Below, in pieces: positions 12,408 through 25,015 of a DNA stretch of 64,000 nt. Under the pieces are notes generated by a model, which made no database searches, was not told the DNA's origin, and was given only the letters and a program-made list of their open reading frames with translations. The position numbers and the translations under genes are program-made. The stretch is from positions 3,271,501 to 3,335,500 of the forward strand of contig JAHQIY010000008.1 in NCBI GenBank assembly GCA_019054805.1, given 5' to 3'. Source of the DNA: Brachionus manjavacas. Taxonomy: Eukaryota > Rotifera > Eurotatoria > Ploima > Brachionidae. Position 1 is the first letter of the stretch. Each line of letters opens with the position of its first letter.

Positions 12408-13847
12408 ACATTCCTAATTGATTATTTTATTATTAATAAAGACTTAAATTCACAATATTAGTGTTCATAAAACCTTTATCGGCTCTTGGCTGCCATGTGA
12501 AAAGTTATTTTGTATCAATTTGAAGACCAGGTATTTTTTTAGACTGGTGAGCTTTTCACTGGTCATATTAAGTGACCAGTTTATCAAAAATATGCCTATG
12601 ATGAGTTTGAATCCTTATAATGTTTTCGAGTAGCTAAATTTAAATTCTACCATTTTTTGAAATTTTCTTTTGAAGCATTTTTGCTCATATAATATTAAAC
12701 ATTCAAGTGATACTTTAAATTTATTCAAATTTTTTTTCTTATTTTAAAATTTTAAAATTGTCTTATTAGAAATTCAAGTGAGCAAGCCAACAAGCGCTAC
12801 TACAATTAAATGTTCCTGTTGGTCACATACCAAAAACCTTTATTTGTTAAGTAATTATGATATTTTGATAAATATCAATTTACACATCATTTTTAAAAAA
12901 ACTATTTTTATTTTTTGAACATCTTAAATATTATACTATAATTAAATGATTTAAATATCTAAAGTCTTAATAGGAATAAATGCATTTAAAGAAATAGAAT
13001 TCCTAAAAGTAAAGGGGAGTCCTAATAGTAGCTAGTGATAGATGTTTTTATAACTGTAAATATTCTGATCATAATGAAGTACGTTTATGAATGAAATGTT
13101 TTCAAAAGTTATTTGAAAAAAAATTTAAAATTATTTAATTATGTTTTTCAAATCAAATTACTGACTTCTTCTTTTTTAAAGAACATTTCACATTTACTGG
13201 ATTAAATGAATAAAGTAGTTAATAAATTAAACTCCTATACTCCCCTTAGTTTAATACAATAATCTTAATTTTACCAGTATTTCACTCAATTATCCCAAAT
13301 ACTGACCCAAAAATCCATGAAATTTTAAAATTTATCAAAATAAATAAATTTTCTGAGAAAGAAAACCAAATTTTTGAGAAATTTTCATTTTATTTTATTG
13401 TGGCAAAATTATTATGGGTCCACATTCTCAACATACTTTAAAGTATTTTTAGCTTAATTTAAGATCGTTTTAGCATACAATATTTTATCAAAAAATGCTC
13501 ACAAAACAGACACTCTAAAAAACTTATTTAAATGCTGACAAACATACTCGTATATTTTAGAATTAAAAATTTTAAAATTGAAATAAATTTTGACAAATTG
13601 AATAGTATTAGTAGTAGAATATATTTAATTTGAATTAATCCTAGCTTCAAAAAATACAATAAATTATAAAATCACCCAAACATTTATTTAAAAAAAGAAA
13701 TTCTAACCCAGGAAAAATTCTAGAAAAAAATATAAAAAAATTAATTAAAATTAATTGTAAAATATCAATTTATTTTTTAAATTTTATTCATATGTTTTAA
13801 GTACATATGCAAAATCATTTTCAGTATAATTTGAAAAAATTTTAAAA

Positions 13848-14205
13848 GCGTTCTTTCTAACTGGTATAGTGCCAAAGGCTTGGAAAGAGACAAATATAAC
13901 GCCATTATTACAGAAGTCGGGACTCACTACCCTGATCAAGAGAAGAGAGAGAGGAGATCTTGTCCAATATTTCTAAGATAGTTAATGGTTTAACTAAAGT
14001 GAACTGGCACAACCCAAACAGACTTTGCGATTCGTTGAGTTTTTTTGGTCCAGCGAGGAGTATGCGTGGGTACCAACACAGAATGTCCAAACAACTGACT
14101 AGAATCAACCAACGAGAAATTGTCATACTTATCAGTTGTAGACAACCGGAACAAAGAACTTTTTTAAGAAAATGGTTAACGAAATCAAAACGTTGCGATA
14201 GTTAA
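13848..14205 (+). pseudogene. Non-LTR reverse transcriptase relic, unit 2
   Basis: Copy of the relic at 5,651-6,008, carried along by the tandem duplication. Confidence 0.65.
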
Positions 14206-17200
14206 AGGAGTATTAAGCACTGTCGGAAAGCTACTATAGCGTTTCCTATATGGGTTTTCGTTTGGTGGGATAAACCACCATAGCTCAATATTATTATTTT
14301 TTTATTATACATGAATAAATTAAAGTAAAAATTTGCTAAAAAGATTTCAAAATCTTAACACAACCTTAATCTTAATTTTTCTCGGTTTTTAAACGAGAAA
14401 AATTTTTAGCATTTTATTACTTTTTCTTGTTTTAGGTTTTTATTTTCCTTTTGAATTTATCTTCTATACAATTTTCATCCACTGGTTTTGTTTTAAAATT
14501 TAAAATTGCTTGAAAAAATTTTCTTATAAACAATAAATTTTAGATTTTTGAATTCGTCATTAAAAATCAAATAGCAATCAATTTATTTTATTTTTGTTTA
14601 TGTCAAATTAATTTCGGTCTTTAGCCATGAAAATTAGCTAAAAAACTTAATTTTGCTCATAAAAAAACAAAATGAACGCTTTTAAGTGTTTATGAAATTC
14701 CTGGATATTCTTCTTTGCGCAGTTACCGAGCTATTTAGAACATTTTTTAACAAGAATTCAATTATTTTGGCATATACCACTTTTTTAATTATTAGGTTAC
14801 AAATAAAAAACAACTCTAAAAATACAAAAATTTAATTACAATCATTCATGTAATTGAAAAGATGGTAAATTTTTTCAGCCAAATGGACCTTCCATACCCA
14901 TTGTCACCCTATGCCCAATTAAAATGATTGTTTAAATTTTATTCAAATTAACCTAGAGAAAATTAAATTTTTTTTTATAGGCCTAATTTGAAAACAAAAT
15001 AATTATCTTTAAGAATCTACTTACTTTTCTCATTATCATTTGTTATGGATGAATAGGTTATAACTGAACTCGGAAGAATTTTTCCTCAAATATTTTTAGT
15101 TAATCTAAAACAAAGAAAATTTCAATTTGGATTTTGATTTATCTATCTATCTTAAAAGCTTAGATGAAACAAAAGAAGTGAAATATTATTATAAAAAAAT
15201 TTAAACCATAAATTAAGAAAAAATTCCTTTTAAAATTAAATGATATCTTAATAACAAATTTAGTTGTCATTATTAAAACTAAATAAATTTAATTCTATTA
15301 AAAATTGAAAACTATTTTAAATTAGATATTTAAAAAAATATCCTTGTAAACACTTATGAGTATCAATATGATTTTTTAAATCTCTTTGGTTTTTTTACGG
15401 CTCAGAATCGGAATATATTATTGCGATTTCGAAATGATCAATAATTTTTAATTGAGTTTTTAATTGAGTTTTTCGGAAGATTAATAAAATCTTCCGAAAA
15501 ACAATTTAGACTGTCTCAAATCTGAGACAGTTATTATTCACAAGAAGTAATTTTTGAACAATTAATAAAAAAATAAATTTTATTTTATTTTTTAGCATTG
15601 CAATCTATCTCTTATTTTAATTTTGACTTTAATTTTGTAATCAAAGTCAAGTAATATTTGATTGAAATTTGTCTTTTGGTTAAAATATGCTTTTTGGATA
15701 AGAAAACTATTTTAAAGTTAAAAAAACAAGATTATTTTTCTCTAATAACATTGTGACTATTAAAAAAAATGTTTTTAATTGTTAAATATAAATGATTTAA
15801 ATAACACTCAAATTAAAAACAATTCATTATTAAAATTAATCAAATAATAATAAGACTGGAATTGGTGCTCTGTAAAAAAGCTTTCTAGCCAATTTTTATG
15901 CTGATTCAGTTGATTAGTTTTTCATTTACCTCACCAAAACAAAAATCAATTTTTGTCTTATAAATAGATTTTTGAAAATACCGAGTACATAAAGTTTATT
16001 TAAAGTTAAATAGACCTTAATAATTATGTTTGTCTTAGGATAATTAAATGACTAAAGCTTGTGATTTTTATCGTACCGAAGAATCTTTCATTTGATGACA
16101 TTTTTTTTTGGGTCTAATGGAAAGTGTGGACAATTATTCACCAAAAAATGTTATCATGTGTACCAAATCATACTATACAAGCTTCTGTGAGCATTACGAT
16201 ATTGATAAGTCGATTAAAATATATTCGTTTTTCGCAATCACAATCGAATCTGTTAACTTTGAAAGTAAAGTAAAATTTATGATCAAATTTTAAAATTTCA
16301 AAAATGCTAAAAATTTATTAAATGCTTAATTGATTGCACTGCCAATATCAGAATTATTTAAGCTTAATTTTTGCTACTTTGACATTTAAAATCTTGAATT
16401 TTCTATTTCTGCATTAGAATTTGACAGTCAGCGAATAAGTAATAAAATTGTTTTAAAAAGTCGTCACATCATTTATTTAAATTATATTTAAATTATTATA
16501 ATTTTTAAGGGTCTGATTTTCTGAAGCAACTGAAGTTTCATTTATTCTTTTACCTTTGAATAGCACCCAGTCTAAAAAATTTAAAAGACTTTTTCTAAGG
16601 TTCTTTAAAGGTTTCCGGACGCTTTTTTTTCAAAAATTTTTTAAAGAATGGTCTTAAGAATTTCAATAAAATAAAGATAATTATATAAAAAAAATTTCTT
16701 TAAAAAGTTTGAATGTTTTTTTTTTAATTAGTGAGCTTTTAATCAATTTAAACATATTTTTTGCACTGTGACATTATCAGAATAAATTTTAAATAAATTT
16801 TAGTTACATTTAAAGATAAAATAACTTAAAATCGCAGTTATCTTTAAGAATCTAGCTGCGATTTTAAGTGGTTTTAAGTGATATATGTATTGAAAAATCT
16901 TCCTGATTTTTCGATTCGCTTCTAGTTGAAAAGCTTATCCCAGGATTTTATAAATAGGAGAATAGTTTTATGGGAACTAAATTTTCTTTTTTCGTAAATT
17001 TTTGCTCTGTAATGATAATTTTACTTGAATCAATTATTAAAAAATAATTTAATTTTATATTTATAATTTAGTAAAAGCAGAGTTGTTTAAAAATTCTAAA
17101 TTAAAGCTCTAGTCCTAAAAAAAATTTAAAAGTCTTTTGCTCGGAATTTAAGAAGAAGGTCCGGACTTGGACTTGACTAGACTTTTTAGCAACTCTGAGT

Positions 17201-17674
17201 AGAAGCAATAGTAAATAACCATGAACATGAACAACAAATCATGTGGAGCGCGTCAGCATTAGATGACACCTTGTAGCTCTGTTAAGATACTTGTCGAGGT
17301 TGTTCTTGATTCATATCACTGTGGGTAAGTGATGACATTGTTAGGTGAACCGTTACAAATGTTTACAATCTTGCACAGTAGGTCCAGTAGCCGGATGTTA
17401 CTCTGAATTTTGAGCTTATCAACTGATGAACATTGAAAAGTAAGAATTATATTTTTCATGTATCTCAGTCGCTTCGAAATGCTGAAAAATACATTTATCA
17501 TCCAGCTCACATCTTGACTTAACTAAAAACCAGTATTCTTGACACCAGCCTAAAGGTTTAAATAAGGATCCTGTTCATAGAACTTCAGAATGTTGAATTA
17601 TTAAAATAAAGTCTTTAAACAATAATATTTACTACAATAATAATATCTTAAAAAGTGGATATAAAAAGCAAAAT

Positions 17675-18300
17675 GAGATAGCCAAACTGTAGGGTGTATC
17701 TCCAATTATATGTTAAGAGACAGGTTCTGTGTCTGATCGAAGCCGTTCTGGTAGACCACGGAAGCATCTCATACAGCGGCCGGAAACCCCTTCTAAACAA
17801 AAAAGATAGACAAAAATGATATAATTGGTGAAAACAGAGTAGTGTTGGAAACGGTCAAGACAAACCGGTTTAATGGTTTTTTGCGGTCATTTGGCTGGTC
17901 AGCCAGGCGGTCTAAATTTTAGACCATTAAGCAAGTCATTATTTACATTCAGAATTATTTCATTAACTTTAGCATTTGCTTCATCCGTAACTAGTACATT
18001 ATTATAAGATTACAAGGATCATTAAGAGGATCAACAAAGTTAACTTTATGATTAATTGTCATATGCTTAGAGCTTTTATAAATTTTTAAACTTAAAGTAG
18101 GACCTTTCCTCGGACACATACCGCTCACTCAGTTAGCGACTGATTCATTGAGATTTTGAGATGGTGTGCCCGTTCACCAGATCTCAATCGTGAACTTATG
18201 GTCATATATGGATGCATCATATATGAAATTGGTAAACACTACAGTAACTCCTTTGAGCAATTAAAAGAGGTTTTGCCCAAAGAGTGGTAAAAGATTCCAA
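17675..18300 (+). pseudogene. Tc1/mariner-type transposase relic, unit 3
   Basis: Third copy of the same broken transposase, identical in its recognisable segments to those of units 1 and 2. Confidence 0.8.
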
Positions 18301-19244
18301 CTAAGTACGTACACAAATTGATTGAAGAAGCTGATTTTTTTATTTTCTCGCCTATTAAATACGTAAAAAAATTCTTTTATTAACAAAAAAATTCTAAACT
18401 TTTGCAACATATGTATAATATGTAATTAGTAATACTATACCTTAAATTAAATAAATAATTAATACAAATATTTTTACAATAAAACAAGACAATTAAAATA
18501 AAGCACGTGATGTGACATTAGGGGTCCTACTTTTTTTGAAATTTTAGCAACCAATTTTTTTAAAACTAAAAATTCCATGGCAGAATTATCAGAATAACAA
18601 ATATTATTTCTGTCTTTGATTTGAACATTGATTATAAAAAAATAACAAGTTTTTCATGAATTTAATTAAAATTTTTTCATTTGATGACCTTTTAAAATAA
18701 ACTCTTAAAATATAGATCAAAAATTATTAAAAAAATAAACTAAAATCCATCTGGAACGTTTCTTCAAATTTACAATTGCAATTTTTTTACATACCAAATT
18801 TTGCATTAGAAATTATACAAAATAAATAAATAATAGAAAAAAAGAAATTCTTCATTTGACCAGAAAAATTCGAAATTAAAACAAATAAAAAATTTCCTTT
18901 GTCAGGTTTATCTTCCTTGAAAATAAAAAAAATTTAAATTTTTTTTCTTTGATTTGAACTGAATTAAAATGAGTTACATTTAGGTATTTTTTATTCATAA
19001 TATTTATAAAAAAATTTTTATTTATATGTCTATATTTCCCCTTCAAGACTTTTGCGTTTTGGTTCATATGAATTTGAGCAACCACTTGCATAAGAGTTTT
19101 TTTTTTAAAATAATTAATAAAACTATCATGATTACATGCATGTGCTGATAAAAATTAAATTAAAAAAATAATTATATAAAGTGCAATTTTTCATGGTATA
19201 AATTGGAGAAATCTATAAGCTTGAATTGAAATAAAATTAAAAAA

Positions 19245-20611
19245 ATGAGCGATTTAAAGTGTTGTGCATGTGGTCCAGGATACAAAAGTCCAGAAGAGGC
19301 CATAAAAGGAGAAAAAGAAAAATCGTGTACACGGTATTGGTTTACTGTGGTGAAGACAAAAACCAGCCAGACTGTTTGGCAACAGTTGATGTTGACCCTA
19401 CATCTCCAACATATTCAAAAGTCATACACACATTAAATATGAAATATGCGGGAGATGAGTTGCATCATTTTGGTTGGAATGCTTGCTCATCATGTTTTGA
19501 TGATTCAACAAAATCAAGAAGGTTCATTGTCCTGCCAGGTTTTAAATCGTCCCGTATTTACATCATTGATACTTTGAATGAACGAAAACCTTCGATTCAT
19601 AAAATTTTAGAACCCGAGGAAATAAAGGAAAAGGCAAATTTTTCGTCACCACATACTGTTCACTGTTTGGCCAATGGTAAAATAATGATTTCTTTTTTAG
19701 GAGATAAAAATGGTAATGCGCCAGGTGGATATTTATTGCTGAATAGTGATTTTGAAATTGATGGAAAATGGGGAGAAAGTGAGTACAAATCAATAGGGTT
19801 CAATTACGATTTTTGGTATCAGCCATATCATAACATCATGGTAAGCAGTGAGTGGAGTGCACCTAGTACATTCGGCCCAGGATTTGACTTAGAAGATGTT
19901 CAAAAAGGAAAATATGGACAAAAGTTATATTTTTGGGATTGGAAAAATGAAAAATTGGTCAAAACTTTTGATTTAGGCCAAGATGGTTTGATACCATTGG
20001 AATTAAGATTCATGCATAGTCCAAAAAGTAGTCACGGATATGTTGGTGCGGCTTTGAGCAGCTCCGTGTGGCATTGGTGGAAAGAGGGTGATGAATGGAA
20101 AATTGAAAAAGTTGTTCAAGTAGACCCGGTTAATCTGGATTCGTGGCCCTTTCCAGTTCCTGCTCTTATTACTGATTTGCTTTTGTCTATGGACGATAGA
20201 TTTATGTATTTTTCAAATTGGTTACATGGTGAAATTCATCAATACAATATACAAGATCCATACAAGCCAAAATTGGTCGGAAAAATCAAAATTGGAGGAA
20301 TAGTTGGTGATAGTTGTTCCATAAAGAATAAAAAACTATCTGGTGGACCTCAAATGATTCAACTAAGTTTAGACGGAAAAAGACTTTATGTGACTAATTC
20401 TCTTTTTAGTTCATGGGATGACCAATTTTACCCTGATATAAAAAAGGATGGATCTTATATGATTCAAATAAATTGTGATACAAATAATGGTGGTCTAAGT
20501 TTGCAAGATAATTTTTTAATTGATTTTGGCAAATTGGATGATGGTCCCTTCAGAGCTCATGAAACACGATATCCGGGGGGTGACTGTACTTCAGATATCT
20601 GGATAGCGTAG
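19245..20611 (+). pseudogene. SELENBP1: SELENBP1 array copy 3, same frameshift
   Basis: Third array copy, with the same A5 run and the same shift after codon 26 as copy 2. The rest of the frame is open and matches copy 1 to the stop. Sharing the lesion with copy 2 means either that the shift arose before these two units separated or that the same homopolymer was miscalled twice. Confidence 0.85.
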
Positions 20612-22054
20612 ACATTCCTAATTGATTATTTTATTATTAATAAAGACTTAAATTCACAATATTAGTGTTCATAAAACCTTTATCGGCTCTTGGCTGCCAT
20701 GTGAAAAGTTATTTTGTATCAATTTGAAGACCAGGTATTTTTTTAGACTGGTGAGCTTTTCACTGGTCATATTAAGTGACCAGTTTATCAAAAATATGCC
20801 TATGATGAGTTTGAATCCTTATAATGTTTTCGAGTAGCTAAATTTAAATTCTACCATTTTTTGAAATTTTCTTTTGAAGCATTTTTGCTCATATAATATT
20901 AAACATTCAAGTGATACTTTAAATTTATTCAAATTTTTTTTTTCTTATTTTAAAATTTTAAAATTGTCTTATTAGAAATTCAAGTGAGCAAGCCAACAAG
21001 CGCTACTACAATTAAATGTTCCTGTTGGTCACATACCAAAAACCTTTATTTGTTAAGTAATTATGATATTTTGATAAATATCAATTTACACATCATTTTT
21101 AAAAAAACTATTTTTATTTTTTGAACATCTTAAATATTATACTATAATTAAATGATTTAAATATCTAAAGTCTTAATAGGAATAAATGCATTTAAAGAAA
21201 TAGAATTCCTAAAAGTAAAGGGGAGTCCTAATAGTAGCTAGTGATAGATGTTTTTATAACTGTAAATATTCTGATCATAATGAAGTACGTTTATGAATGA
21301 AATGTTTTCAAAAGTTATTTGAAAAAAAATTTAAAATTATTTAATTATGTTTTTCAAATCAAATTACTGACTTCTTCTTTTTTAAAGAACATTTCACATT
21401 TACTGGATTAAATGAATAAAGTAGTTAATAAATTAAACTCCTATACTCCCCTTAGTTTAATACAATAATCTTAATTTTACCAGTATTTCACTCAATTATC
21501 CCAAATACTGACCCAAAAATCCATGAAATTTTAAAATTTATCAAAATAAATAAATTTTCTGAGAAAGAAAACCAAATTTTTGAGAAATTTTCATTTTATT
21601 TTATTGTGGCAAAATTATTATGGGTCCACATTCTCAACATACTTTAAAGTATTTTTAGCTTAATTTAAGATCGTTTTAGCATACAATATTTTATCAAAAA
21701 ATGCTCACAAAACAGACACTCTAAAAAACTTATTTAAATGCTGACAAACATACTCGTATATTTTAGAATTAAAAATTTTAAAATTGAAATAAATTTTGAC
21801 AAATTGAATAGTATTAGTAGTAGAATATATTTAATTTGAATTAATCCTAGCTTCAAAAAATACAATAAATTATAAAATCACCCAAACATTTATTTAAAAA
21901 AAGAAATTCTAACCCAGGAAAAATTCTAGAAAAAAATATAAAAAAATTAATTAAAATTAATTGTAAAATATCAATTTATTTTTTTAAATTTTATTCATAT
22001 GTTTTAAGTACATATGCAAAATCATTTTCAGTATAATTTGAAAAAATTTTAAAA

Positions 22055-22412
22055 GCGTTCTTTCTAACTGGTATAGTGCCAAAGGCTTGGAAAGAGACAA
22101 ATATAACGCCATTATTACAGAAGTCGGGACTCACTACCCTGATCAAGAGAAGAGAGAGAGGAGATCTTGTCCAATATTTCTAAGATAGTTAATGGTTTAA
22201 CTAAAGTGAACTGGCACAACCCAAACAGACTTTGCGATTCGTTGAGTTTTTTTGGTCCAGCGAGGAGTATGCGTGGGTACCAACACAGAATGTCCAAACA
22301 ACTGACTAGAATCAACCAACGAGAAATTGTCATACTTATCAGTTGTAGACAACCGGAACAAAGAACTTTTTTAAGAAAATGGTTAACGAAATCAAAACGT
22401 TGCGATAGTTAA
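22055..22412 (+). pseudogene. Non-LTR reverse transcriptase relic, unit 3
   Basis: Third copy of the relic, about 200 bp before the array breaks off. Confidence 0.65.
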
Positions 22413-22580
22413 AGGAGTATTAAGCACTGTCGGAAAGCTACTATAGCGTTTCCTATATGGGTTTTCGTTTGGTGGGATAAACCACCATAGCTCAATATTA
22501 TTATTTTTTTATTATACATGAATAAATTAAAGTAAAAATTTGCTAAAAAGATTTCAAAATCTTAACACAACCTTAATCTT

Positions 22581-22611
22581 AATTTTTCTCGGTTTTTAAA
22601 CGAGAAAAATT
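22581..22611. repeat. Hairpin at the array's right breakpoint
   Basis: Arms aatttttctcg (22,581-22,591) and cgagaaaaatt (22,601-22,611) are perfect reverse complements. The array ends 11 bp further on. The same hairpin lies inside units 1 and 2, where the sequence continues. Confidence 0.7.
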
Positions 22612-22749
22612 TTTAGCATTTTTTTTGATGAAAATTCAATTCCTATCTTTAGACATTTTATGCTAAGTTTTTTTCAATAAATTTTTTATTTAATTATTGT
22701 ATTTTATAATTGCATAAATATTTTTGCTTTAAATCAAATCTCAATATTT

Positions 22750-22800
22750 CTGAGTAGGGAATATTCAGAAATATATATTCCCTGAATATTCCCTACTCAG
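22750..22800. repeat. 19-bp perfect palindrome beyond the array
   Basis: Left arm ctgagtagggaatattcag (22,750-22,768) and right arm 22,782-22,800 are exact reverse complements, with a 13-base AT loop. An imperfect extension (aatatt) continues outside both arms. It stands alone as a foldback and is not in the array unit. Confidence 0.85.
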
Positions 22801-22806
22801 AATATT

Positions 22807-22870
22807 TATAGGGTCTTCAAATGTATCTTTAAATTGTCAATGATTTTAAGATACATTTGAAGACCCTATA
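22807..22870. repeat. 23-bp perfect palindrome beyond the array
   Basis: The left arm at 22,807-22,829 starts tatagggtcttcaaatg, and the right arm at 22,848-22,870 is its exact reverse complement, around an 18-base loop. It begins only six bases after the preceding palindrome, giving twin stem-loops. Confidence 0.85.
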
Positions 22871-23680
22871 ATTCTAAATCTTAAATTTGTCTTACAGCAT
22901 AATTGCAAAAAAATATATTTAATTGTGTAAAAATACTGAAAAGTCCATTTTAGTCAATAATAACTTCTAGCATGATCAGTAAATTTTGACCATAAACTTC
23001 AATTTGATCTAAATATTTACGAAACAACTTTAGAAAAATATAAGTTAAGCTCTGAGAAATCAAAATAATTGTTTTCATTACAGTAATCTATTTTATTTAA
23101 ACGAAATAAAAGAGATGCGTATTTAATGAACTTAGAATTTGCCGGGAGCATCCTGAACACGATAACTCAGTAAATTTTAGACTCTTTAATTTTAAAAATT
23201 ATTCAAAAATCAATGATACAAATAATACCCATTAATAACAAGCATGAAACTATAAATATTAAAATTTCGTTCTAAATATAACTAAATTAAAAATCTTGAG
23301 CCAAAATTTAGAGAAACTTGATAAAAATCCTTAAATATGCTATTTTAAATTTATCTGAATGACATGTCTTAAAAAGATTTCAACCTTTACTAATTAAATT
23401 TAAAAAATTTGAAAAAAATTTCTAAATTTCTTTATTTTTTAAAATGAATTAAAAAAATTAGCTGAATCTCTTCAGTATTTTGGTGATAAATTTTACTCCA
23501 ACTTTACAAAAATATTCTTGAAATCTTGAATTCCATATCAATCCTATTAAATTAAATAATTAAATTAAAATAGAAAATTTGAATTCTATTTTTAGATATT
23601 TTCAAAGTGAAAATTAAATTTAAAAATTTAGTTTATTACTAAATAAGATTTAAATAATATTCCATTCAAAATTTTTAAAG
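22871..23680. other. AT-rich interval before the diverged SELENBP1 paralogue
   Basis: No coding segment recognised. It presumably includes the promoter of the gene that starts at 23,681, but no clear TATA element stands out. Confidence 0.5.
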
Positions 23681-25015
23681 ATGAGCGCAGGATACAAAAG
23701 TCCTAAAACTGCCATGAATGCCCCAAAGGAAAAAATTATGTACACTACGTTGATTTATTGCGGAGAAGACAAAAATCAACAAGACCGTTTGGCAACAATA
23801 GACGTGGACCCTTCGTCTCCGACTTATTCTCAAGTCATTCATACCCTAAAAATGAAATATCCTGGAGACGAACTGCACCACTCGGGCTGGAATGCTTGTT
23901 CATCATGCTCTGGCTCAACAACTAGACAATATTTGATTCTACCCGGTCTAATGTCATCTAGAATTTATATAATTGATACCATTAATGAAAAAAGTCCAAC
24001 TATTCATAAAATAATTGAGCCTGAAGAAATAAAAGAAAAATGGAACTTAAGCTGTCCGCATACTGTCCATTGTTTACCAGATACCAATATCATGATTTCT
24101 TTTTTGGGTGATAAAAATGGAAATCCACCAGGAGGTTTTTTGGTTCTTAATTCAAATTTTGAGCCTATTAAAAAATGGGGCGAAGGCTTTGTAAATGACA
24201 TGGGCTATAATTATGATTTTTGGTATCAGCCACATCACAATATATTGGTAAATAGTGAATGGTCTGGTCCGAATACATTTGTGCAAGGATTTTCGCCGGC
24301 TCATTTATTAATGGGAAAATATGGACAAAAAGTTCATTTTTGGGATTGGAAAAGCGAAAAGCTTATTAAGTCATTTGACCTTGGAAAAGAAGGTCTCATG
24401 CCGTATGAACTACGCTTTTTACATAATCCTATGAGCTCGCACGGTTTCGTAGTTTGTCCTTTAAGCAGCTCAATTTGGCACTTTTGGAAAAGTGAAAATG
24501 ATTGGAACATGGAAAAGGTAATTCAAATAGAACCAATACATTCCAAAGCATGCCCATCACCAATACCTTCATTCACAATAGATCTACTCATTTCCATGGA
24601 TGATCGATTTTTGTACACTTCAAATTGGATGCATGGCGAAGTACATCAGTATTGTATAAATGATCCTCACAACCCTGTATTGACTTCCAAAATCAGACTT
24701 GGAGGAATTGGTCAAGACGTGTATCTTTTGAATCATAAATTGGCGGGAGGACCCCAGATGCTACAATTAAGCTTAGACGGAAAACGACTCTTTGTCACTA
24801 ACTCATTGTTTAGTTCCTGGGATGACCAGTTTTATCCGGAATTAAAAAAAACGGGGTCGTACATGATCAAAATAGAATGTGATACTGAAAAAGGTGGGAT
24901 GCATTTGGATGAAAATTTCCACATTGATTTTGGAAATATTGAAAAAGGACCTTTTAGAGCCCACGAAATGAGATATCCTGGAGGTGATTGTACATCTGAT
25001 ATTTGGGTTTCATAA
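23681..25015 (+). CDS. SELENBP1: Methanethiol oxidase / selenium-binding protein 1, diverged paralogue
   Basis: An intact single-exon 444-aa member of the same family, in the same orientation as the array genes and clearly related to them throughout, but with many substitutions. It keeps YCGEDKNQ, IDVDPSSPTY, DELHHSGWNACSSC, KKWGEGF, GGPQMLQLSLDGKRLF and RYPGGDCTSDIWVS. It starts MSAGYKSP and so lacks the first ten or so residues, including the CxxC of the array copies (KCCAC) and of human SELENBP1 (KCGNC). Whether an upstream exon supplies this is not visible. The position aligned with human Cys57 is again Ser (PTYSQV). An AATAAA lies about 30 bases after the stop. This is an older duplication than the array. 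Confidence 0.93.
   Translation: MSAGYKSPKTAMNAPKEKIMYTTLIYCGEDKNQQDRLATIDVDPSSPTYSQVIHTLKMKYPGDELHHSGWNACSSCSGSTTRQYLILPGLMSSRIYIIDTINEKSPTIHKIIEPEEIKEKWNLSCPHTVHCLPDTNIMISFLGDKNGNPPGGFLVLNSNFEPIKKWGEGFVNDMGYNYDFWYQPHHNILVNSEWSGPNTFVQGFSPAHLLMGKYGQKVHFWDWKSEKLIKSFDLGKEGLMPYELRFLHNPMSSHGFVVCPLSSSIWHFWKSENDWNMEKVIQIEPIHSKACPSPIPSFTIDLLISMDDRFLYTSNWMHGEVHQYCINDPHNPVLTSKIRLGGIGQDVYLLNHKLAGGPQMLQLSLDGKRLFVTNSLFSSWDDQFYPELKKTGSYMIKIECDTEKGGMHLDENFHIDFGNIEKGPFRAHEMRYPGGDCTSDIWVS

Larger units (their letters stand above)
8196..16396. repeat. Tandem array unit 2 (8,201 bp)
   Basis: A complete copy of unit 1, six bases longer through changes in A and T runs (for example T7 to T9 near 7,890 against 16,110). 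No substitution was noticed in the stretches compared. Its SELENBP1 gene has a one-base homopolymer contraction that shifts the reading frame. Confidence 0.95.
16397..22622. repeat. Tandem array unit 3, truncated (about 6.2 kb)
   Basis: This copy follows units 1 and 2 until the bases gcatttt at 22,616-22,622, which correspond to 6,211-6,217 of unit 1. Beyond that point the sequence is unrelated. The last roughly 2 kb of the unit, including the paired hairpins, is therefore absent. The break falls 11 bp after a perfect 11-bp inverted repeat. Confidence 0.93.

Noticed and set aside
2843-25015. Bacterial origin of the SELENBP1 genes by horizontal transfer
   Set aside because: They lack introns, but the sequence follows animal SELENBP1 block by block (for example CSSCFDDSTKSR, RYPGGDCTSDIWI).
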